This document shows, piece after piece, positions 56,321 to 64,000 of a stretch of DNA of 64,000 nucleotides (position 1 is its first letter; every line of letters begins with the position of its first letter). The stretch is from positions 930,001-994,000 of the forward strand of contig JAETXT010000011.1 in NCBI GenBank assembly GCA_019188255.1. Direction: 5' to 3'. The notes below the pieces were generated by a model. It was given only the letters and a program-made list of their open reading frames with translations. It ran no database searches and was not told the origin of the DNA. The DNA comes from Verticillium longisporum (taxonomy: Eukaryota; Ascomycota; Sordariomycetes; Glomerellales; Plectosphaerellaceae). The position numbers and the translations under genes are program-made.

Positions 56321-59199
56321 ATGGACGCGGCGCAGGGGGAAGAAGTGGGCGGCGACGACAGAATTCAGACATACCCATCCCCTACAGCCAACAACCAAGA
56401 GACGACGTCCCACTTCGACCACGACGGTGCTGAAAACGTCGCTCACGATGTGCACGATGTCAGTCACGAGGTGACGCACGATGACATTGACGAAAGCCTG
56501 TACGATGGCACACACGACGACCACACTCCCCATCCTCACGATAACGATGCCAGCGCGCGAGAGCTCCAACACCACGAGTCTTCGGGGTCACAACACCATA
56601 CATCACATGCCGCCAGTGTAGAGGAGCTTCAACTTGCAGCCCAGCTTGGCCAAGATCTCGCCTCGGAGCCCCTGTTGCCTGTGACGGACCCTAACATGAA
56701 GTTTGACGACCCCAATCTTCGAGGCATCTTGCCACAAGCCGAAGACACCGACATGCGCAACGATTTGACTGAACCCGAAGACTCGCAATCCCATGCATTC
56801 ACATCAGAGGAACCCGATTCCGTATCGCTGTCTGCAGCTCCTTTGCAGCCTGCACCGCAGCCCTCGCTGCAGGCACCAATGCCCCAGGCCTCGATACCCC
56901 AGACGCCCATGCCACAGGCGCAAATGCAAACTACGATGCAGCAGGCGCCAATGCAGCCTAATCCTATTCAACAAAACTCCATGCAAGCTCCGATACAACA
57001 GCAGAACCCTACGCAGACACCGATGCAGACACCAATACAGACGCCGATTCAAACGCCCCTGCAGAATTCTGGCCAAGTGCCCATCAACAATCACCATCCT
57101 CAGCCATATACGCAGAATAACCAAGACGACAGCACTCCTCCAAGGAAGCGCTCCAAGGTGTCGCGTGCTTGCGACGAGTGTCGCAGGAAAAAGGTCAAAT
57201 GCGATGCGCAATCAGATCTAGGCGATAATCCATGCTCAAATTGTAGACGGTCGGCTCAGCGCTGTTCCTTTAGTCGAATTCCCCAGAAACGAGGACCGAG
57301 CAAAGGGTAAGTAACAGTGACGAAACCGCTGGAGCGTCTCATTCTTCGCAGCATGTGCATGCTGACGTCAATCCGACAGGTACATAAAGGAGCTGGCCGA
57401 TCGCATTCACAGTATCGAAGGTAGACTATGCGAGAACACTGGCGAAGAAGCCGGTCGCAAACGCACGTTCTCCAGCATCTCTAGTGCTGATATTACGACG
57501 CCAACCGCCCCCGCCAACCGCCGTCGACGTGGAGCTCAGAAGCACGCAGCCAGCCTCAACCACAACAGCTACCTCAAGCTTCGGCAACACCTGAGAGACA
57601 CAATGCGCCGTACTCGGCGCATGGCCTGGCCCCGCAGCCACTATCGTTGAGGCCAGACACGCCATCTAGGGCTCCGCTTGTAGGCCCGGAGAGCTCAGTT
57701 GGCGACATAGCTGATATCACTCAGCCGCGCGAGGTCGACGATGCCAACTTTCAAGGGTGAGGCTTATCGACTAGATCTCATTGGAGCCACGGCTAACTTT
57801 CATCAGCTACTTGACAATGGTGCACCCCTACCTACCTATCCTGCCTGCCAGCAAGGCCCGTCTGCAGGTTTATCTTGCTCAATGCCCTGGAATGCTACGA
57901 GAGGCTTTCCTTGAAGCTCTCCACGGTACCATGCAGTCCTTCCCATCGTTCACTACGATGGTTATGGGCGATGCCAGTCTCGCAATGAAGATGCTGGTTG
58001 AGTGGGAAATGAACGGAGAAGAGCCGCGGACGTCAGCTGCGCACTTTATCCACCTGCAAACGCTTCTCCTGCTCTTCATCGAGGCAAGCAACCGCCCTTC
58101 CAGCTGCGCCGGACATATTAAGGAATCCTTGCTCGGTCGGGCCGTGTCAACTGCATGGACCATGAAGCTCTATAGTACTCAGGCCGGGTCTTCGCTTGAG
58201 GTCAACGGGGACGTCGATGGCGATTCTGGCACGCATCTCCGTGTGCGGCTGTGGTGGTCTCTCGTGCTCCTTGACAGGTGGAACGCAGTGGGGTCCGGTA
58301 CGCTGCCGATGACCCGGACCGAGTCAACGATCGTCAGCCCAGATGTTGCAAAGATCGTGGGCGAGACGACGTGGCAACTCATTCGTGAGTCTCTCTCCAC
58401 CCCTGTGTATGATATGTAGCTGACAGAACCCTTGCCAGGTGCATCCAAAATCCTCAACCAAGCCTGCAATGTCATATCCGGCGCTCGCGCAACGTTGGGA
58501 TCAGTGACGTTCGCAGACGAAGTCCTCGGTGGGGTGCTCAACGATTACGTCGAAAACTTTCGTGAAGATCTGCCCCCCCACATTGAGCCAGCCGTCTTCC
58601 CTGTCGTCCACTTGGCGTACTGGCATTCGCGTCTGCTGGCGTACATGTGTCACCCAGCGTCCAAGGCGACGGATCTCCTCTGGCCTTGCAAGGAGCTAGT
58701 CAGCCTCGTGGCCGTCACGCCCCACGTGTCGAGCCCAATGAGCCATCACTTCACGGCGCTCCCCGCAATGGCACTGATCGAGTTGACCAAGGTCGAGGAG
58801 ATCAAGGAAGAGGCGTTCAAGCTCCTCAAGGAGCTGCGGTCTCTACTCACCTCGCCGGCAGCATGGGATATCATAGTCAGCGACAAGATTGCTGATCATC
58901 TACGCTCCATGGCCAAGAGCCAAGGCCTGCTGCAGCAACTGGCCGACATTGCCGGGCCTCCTGCGGCAGAGAAGGAGCAGGAGAAAGAGCAGGCGCGGAA
59001 GCGGGCGCCAGAGCTGAAAGCGAGGGTGGAGAGCGGCGGCGGCGCCCCCCCCGCCGCCGAAGAGGTTGGCGAAGACGGACTGCCGACGTATCGCCTGCCG
59101 GCGGCGCACGAGGACACGAACTTTGACCCTAGATATTGCCTGACAGCGGGCTATCTTAAAAGCGTCTGGACCATCTGGGCGAGCAATGGGCAGGCGTAG
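56321..59199 (+). CDS. Rgt1-like Zn2Cys6 transcription factor, with a -1 frameshift
   Basis: Nuclear regulator with a binuclear zinc cluster near residues 282-316 (ACDECRRKKVKCDAQ, then CSNCRRSAQRC). It is followed by FSRIPQKRGPSKGYIKELADRI, which resembles yeast Rgt1, the glucose-responsive repressor of hexose transporter genes; glucose control is inferred. Exons: 56321-57306, 57380-57756, 57807-58384 and 58439-59199. The N-terminus is His/Asp-rich, then has Gln/Pro/Met repeats of the QTPIQTPM type. The fungal transcription-factor middle region begins at YLTMVHPYLPILP. In exon 2 the frame carrying SSISSADITTPTAP meets a stop, while PSTWSSEARSQPQPQQLPQ, one base away, leads to DDANFQG and the next exon. 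A missing base at the C5 run 57508-57512 reconciles them; with it all exon phases agree and the protein is 900 residues. Confidence 0.85.
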
Positions 59200-60507
59200 G
59201 ATGACTTGCTGGCGCTGTGTGATATGTAGCTGGAGCCTGCAAACAGCCAAAGCGTGTGTGTGCGCCTGGCTGTTCCTCGAGCGAGTCAAGTTTGGTTGAC
59301 GCAGAAGACGCGGGGGGAGAAGGGGACGGGGGCAGGGGTGTTGTTGCAACTGGGCCTTGGGCTTGGGGCCTGCAGCGGGCATGCCGCAACCGCTGTATCA
59401 GCGTGATGGGTGTACAAAAGTAATAATGCTGTAACACAATGTACTGTATACGTTGGGACTTTTCGTGTCACCCCAATGCCATGCCGTCTAGTCACGATTC
59501 GTCGAGTGTCAAATACAGGGCGTCCCATCCCAGGCAGGGGAGGAGGGGTAATTCCCCCAGCATTCGCTGCGATTCACGGGATGCAGCTCATCTAACGTGC
59601 AGTCACTCACAGAAAACAAATCGCACGCTCCCCTGTGTGGAGTGTTACCTCAGCTGATTCCCGACCTATCTTCAAGACCAAGACGATCTCTCAAAGCCAG
59701 GTGCCCAGCAACGGGTGATTCGCTCTATGCCAGATTGTTTAAATCGCATCAGCAACTGGAAGAGCTGAGGATTGTGTTTTGTTTACGCAGAGCGTAAAAA
59801 TACTGGCAACTCTCTAAACTAAGCAAGTCACGTAGAACGAATATGGATCCAGATCGACCATCGCACGCTTGAGCCGTCGCAAAGACCCGACCGCGGCCCG
59901 CAAGTCGCCATAGATCAGACGGCAGCAGCGCGGTGTCCGTCAGGCTTGGGATCAAGGCGCTGTGAGCAAAAGAGCAAGCGCCAGTGCGGTGACAACCCAA
60001 CCAGCGCATGAAGCGATGAGTGCAAACTCAGACGGACGGGCGGCGTTGGGAGGTGCCGATCAGATGTCGGTGTAGTCAAGCTTGGTGGAACGAATGGGGG
60101 GAAAGGCGGGGTGGCTGTCAGTTATGGCTTGTCACTTTGTTGACGAAAGTGAAGCATGGTTGTGTGGATGGACAGCAACGTGGGGCCGTGATAGGACTAG
60201 GACATGCTGGCGGGCATGCTAGCACATGATTGACCAGTCCTGATCCTGTGAACGAGAGAGCGGGTGCGGGGAATCCGTTGGACACTCGCTCGGTGAGCGT
60301 GGTTAGTGTCTGAAGAACGTGGGGGGAAATGTCGTCTTCTCGGGCGCTCCATAAAAGAGCTGAAGCAAGAACCTGCAGCCACCGAGGGCAAGGCCGAACG
60401 GGCGCCGGTGTTGCCGGCGAGCCTATCGTTGGGTTGCAGACCATCTCGTACTTTCCTGTCTGCTGTGCCTGTCTGGTCAGACGGGCAGGTAGAGGGTTAT
60501 GTTGATG

Positions 60508-60540
60508 CAGCAGCAGCAGCAGCAGCAACAACAACAACAA
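60508..60540 (+). repeat. Trinucleotide microsatellite (CAG)6(CAA)5
   Basis: Eleven uninterrupted trinucleotides in non-coding sequence. Read as codons it would be poly-Gln (plus) or poly-Leu (minus), but neither frame belongs to a recognisable gene. Confidence 0.9.
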
Positions 60541-63500
60541 ACCTGGCTGGAGGAGGGAGGAAGCAGCAAACCGCATTACGAGGGATGTTCTGGTGCGCCC
60601 ACTCCATATTTCTGGTCGTGGTGTTGCATACTGAGTCGAAGAAGAAGAGTAGATGGCTCAACAGGGCAAGTTGAGCGAGTGTGGCTTCAGTCCGTTGGTT
60701 TTGTGAGATGGTTGCAGTGTCGTAGCTCTGAAGTATCTCGTCAACGTTGAAGGAGGAAAAAATTTTCTGGCCCTAGGAGAGCTTGGAAAATACAGGTCGG
60801 TGACGAGAGGGCGAGGTCTGTGCTTCACGTCCCCCCAAGCAGAAGTCGGGACGTGTGACTAGGTAGGGAGGGAGCTTAGAGAAACACCGATTGGTTGACC
60901 ACACAAGGCTTCCAGAAGTCTTGTACCTGACTTGCTGGCCACGACTGCTGCCGACCCCCCGCCCCGCCGCCCCCCCCCCCTTACCCTGCTTGCCCGTGCA
61001 CCTCCGCTCAGACGAGATGCACGCTTGTAACATGCAAACCATCAATAGCCTGATGAGGTGCTGGATACAGTTCATGTGTAATTTTGAGGCTTCCAATTTC
61101 CATTCCGACACCGGCACCGGCACCTGCGTGTGTCGTGTCTGCACCTGCATATTTCTGCACCGCCAATGCACAAGCCCGTGTCCGTCATGAAGAGATGGGT
61201 CAGGGCGTTGGTAGTGCGGCTGTGAGGAATCGGAATACCTGTACAGACGGAACTGGTGGTAACACCTCTCGATTCGACCCCACCAAGGGCTGTGATGGCA
61301 CAACCCAGGGCTTCCTCTCACTCGCCGTCAATGTGGAAGACTGGTGGACGACCAGGCAGAAAAAGCCCGGCATAAGGCCCGGCATGAGGCCCGACTTTCT
61401 GCCGACGATCGACGGTTGGCCGCTGCATTTCTCGGATCATTTCTCAATGGGGTCAAAGCTCGAAATGGCAGACTCCATTGCCAAGGAATTGAACACCAAG
61501 ATGAGGCCCGGCGCAGTGGCCAGCCAGCCTTTGCACTCGGCTTCATTTCGCGCGCGTGGCCACCTGTAGCACCCGCTGTCGACGCATAGCGTCACGTCCG
61601 AGGGGTGGCTCGCCTGGTCTGGTCATTACTCACGACAGTTCCTTTCTATCCCGTACGTGCGCTGTACTTACTGTACAGCCCAGTTCTTCCACCCCTGGGC
61701 GGCGCGGACGAGGGACCCGGTTTTCACCGGAGGATACCCCTTCTTCAATGCCCTCGGCTTTCGGCCCCCCAATCAATCTACATAGTAGTCTTCTCGATCC
61801 GCCGCGACGATTCGGGGATCCCCCCTCCTCGGTCCCAGTACGGTGTGGAAGAAGCGACACAAGCGATGATGACAGCGCGACATCAAGATGAAGCTGCCTC
61901 CACCGGCGGCAAATGACTACTACCAAACCTATTCTCTTCTGGGAATGACCCAACTCGAGCATCGTGACTCGAAGGGAGGGCGAACGAAAAGGCGGTCTCG
62001 GCGAGAGAACTGCCACCATCCCTGTCCCGTCGGCATGTTTGGCCATCGACGGATCGTGCAAGCCACGCCAAAGCGCCGATGGAGAGGAAGAAACGGGATG
62101 TTTTGCGTGTTGGTCACTGTAATTGTGTCCCTGACAATCTGGCAGCCGCACGTCGCCCTCGCACTCGCGTCCTTCCTGGGGGGGCGGGCGGGCTTGGGGT
62201 CCTTGCTGGCACTTGCATCTCCATCCCGCCGCTCCAGGAACCCCGAGTCCAGTCACTGCCTGCCTAGGGACCTTAGGAACTGCCTGCCTAGGAGCTGGAC
62301 GGAGTACGTACTGACAGCGTGTGGCGGCAACGTCACAGGGCAGCGACAGTGCAGACACCTTCGTCCTGCCTCGCTGAACGGTCACTTCACTCAACACACT
62401 CGCCAGGCTGCTGGTCGCCGAGTCATCCAGACGAACAACGTCTGACACCTGACCCCTCAGCCACTTCGCAAGACACCCCCCCAAACCACAGTGCTAAATG
62501 GATGCTGACGAGCCACGCAGTCAGGCAGGCTGAACACAAAACAGAAAAGCACCAGAGGAGAAGAGGCCCGTCGGCCAGCGCCGCCAAAGGAAAAGAGTGG
62601 GGTGGGAGGGCAGTGGGATGGATGCCAGAAGCGACAAGCGAATGAGTTACTGAAATGATTGATGGATGCCGTTGGAAAGGCTGAAAGGCAGAAGACACGC
62701 CGACCACGCCCAGATCCACACCTGCACCGCACCCATCGATTTGCGCACCTACCTACTGTACTGGAAAACACAGAATGGGGGCCGCATCGGCCAGGCGGTT
62801 GCGTGCGAGAGAAAGAAAGAGAGAGAGCGAGCGCGCGACCCCCCACCCATACTCCCACTCCGCCCCTCGCCTCCGCCCCTCCAGGTTGCCCATGCTCATT
62901 CGTGCTGGGAGGTGGGCGTGGGCAGAGAGCTGGGCATATCTGGAACCTCCCACGCCTGGCGCCACCTTCGTAGGGTAGCGTGGGCTGGCTGACATGGCTG
63001 GCATCAAGAACAAGAGAGACATGGCAAGTCGAGAAGCACTTTCGTTCACCCTGCACCCACGGTTTATGACTTTGCTGTTGGTGTGACTGGTGCTACAAGC
63101 TCAGCACATGCTCCAGCGGACTTGGGAGCATCAATCATCCATCCCACGTCCTGCTGACCTGTGGGTGTACCATGTATCATATTCCCTACGTTAAACCCCC
63201 CTCCCCCGGCCTGACGGACCTGCTCCTGTTTCCCCATCCAGCTGCTTGCCTGTGATAGAATTCCCCCATCTGCCCGTGTTTCCGGTGGACACGACAAGTC
63301 AAGAAAACCAGGGTGTCCAGACACACGAACATCCCGTGAGCCGAGCCCCCAGCGCCTCGTCAGGCGGCTGATGTTAAACGTGAACGAATAACGAGGAGCG
63401 GAAAAGCAGCAGGACGATTGCAAGCCATCCGCGCCAACCGTCGACGATTCTTCCTCGTGAACCAAGGCTCCTTGGCATCCAAGTCCCCCCCTTCTCTCCC

Positions 63501-63678
63501 TCCGCCTCCCCCAATGGCGGCAACCTACACAGGACATTCATTACTGGCACCCTGAGGAACCCCTGTTCATCTGGCAGCGGCGGATAACCGCCACCGCCCG
63601 CCATTTTTTACTCCATAGCCATTGCCAATCCCCGGAATCAAGACAGTTTCTTTGCTAATATTACGACGTACATCTGAC

Positions 63679-63705
63679 CTAACCCGACTGGCGTTGTCGG
63701 GTTAG
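63679..63705. repeat. Perfect 10-bp inverted repeat with 7-base loop
   Basis: CTAACCCGAC, loop TGGCGTT, then GTCGGGTTAG. The arms are perfectly complementary. It lies in gene-free sequence near the right edge and could be a transcription-factor site, a hairpin in a leader RNA, or chance. Confidence 0.7.
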
Positions 63706-64000
63706 ACGAGCCAGGCAAGCCAGGGACATGGGCGGGCCTCCACGATCGGTACAAAGCACTTGCATGCAACCCTGAGGCACCGGCGTGTGTAATGTACAAG
63801 TTCCTTACCAAGTTCCATTTCAGTGTGGCTACCTTGCCTGTGGCAGTCCCCTACCCTGCCAAGACTGGCCATGACCACCTTGGAGCAGCTCTAGACAGCT
63901 GGGCGTAGCACTTGCTGTCACGTCGCGCTGTGCGCCTGCCCGCCTGCCCGTCTGCCTGCCTTTGCTACCTGCCTACAGAAGACAGGCCAGCCGAGCTCCT

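Larger units (their letters stand above)
59200..64000. other. 4.8 kb right-end region without a convincing gene
   Basis: Contains the 3' flank of the Rgt1-like gene and probably the promoter of a gene beyond the window. Open frames up to 284 codons (61630-62484, minus) have Arg/Ser/Pro-rich shuffled composition and no domain. Short features are a (CAG)6(CAA)5 run, a 12-mer repeat CCCGGCATAAGG/CCCGGCATGAGG at 61366-61389, C-rich tracts near 60955-60981, and a hairpin at 63679-63705. Confidence 0.55.

Noticed and set aside
61630..62484. 284-codon minus-strand frame in the right-end region
   Set aside because: Arg/Pro/Ser-rich shuffled sequence with no domain, membrane segment or splice pattern.
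1..64000. RIP-mutated repeats or transposons
   Set aside because: No transposase or reverse-transcriptase motifs, long terminal repeats or AT-rich blocks dense in TpA were seen.

Overview
The window is a gene-dense nuclear segment of a filamentous ascomycete, most likely a Sordariomycete. The evidence is protein-coding genes with short (mostly 50-80 nt) GT-AG introns, long pyrimidine-rich leaders, GC-rich coding sequence, and proteins whose architecture is typical of fungi (Atg13, a Yrb30-type RanGTP-binding protein, a Q/G-rich eRF3/Sup35, a Nup98-Nup96-type precursor, an Rgt1-like Zn2Cys6 regulator). Species cannot be fixed from sequence alone. I see no transposon, CRISPR array, rRNA gene or viral sequence.

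Layout. 1-1430 (-): 5' part of ATG13, running off the left edge. 3834-8635 (-): ankyrin/RCC1/BTB protein of the IBTK type, broken by a stop codon and a frameshift. 10678-11925 (+): mitochondrial 2-oxodicarboxylate carrier with an internal TGA. 12043-14014 (-): Yrb30-like Ran-binding protein. 14717-16944 (+): translation release factor eRF3. 20715-23400 (+): PEP carboxykinase, after a 3.8 kb gene-free stretch. 23822-24748 (-): putative membrane-associated methyltransferase. 25162-26837 (+): cytochrome P450. 27140-27211 (-): initiator tRNA-Met. 27558-28625 (-): JmjC/cupin protein. 29252-30374 (+): casein kinase 2 beta. 31032-31676 (+): DOPA 4,5-dioxygenase-like protein. 32058-32635 (+): DUF1993 protein. 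33061-35653 (+): Rad4/XPC. 37239-42179 (+): ABCA-type full transporter. 43578-45501 (+): epsin. 47202-53486 (+): Nup145/Nup98-96 precursor. 54011-54628 (+): small SET-domain protein. 56321-59199 (+): Rgt1-like transcription factor. 59200-64000: no convincing gene.

The genes are mostly unrelated housekeeping functions (autophagy, translation termination, nuclear transport, gluconeogenesis, DNA repair, endocytosis). They do not form a biosynthetic cluster, and I found no new multi-gene system. The most distinctive feature is a set of reading-frame lesions in otherwise well-conserved genes: two in the IBTK-like gene and one site each in the carrier, eRF3, PEPCK, Rad4 and the Zn2Cys6 factor. Three are one-base deficits at or beside five-base homopolymers, which points first to assembly error. 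The carrier TGA (a conserved Trp position) and the IBTK-like TAG are substitutions and merit an RNA-editing or true-mutation check. A second distinctive feature is a family of CCTAGGTA palindromes in intergenic DNA, including a perfect 24-bp palindrome at 42624-42647.
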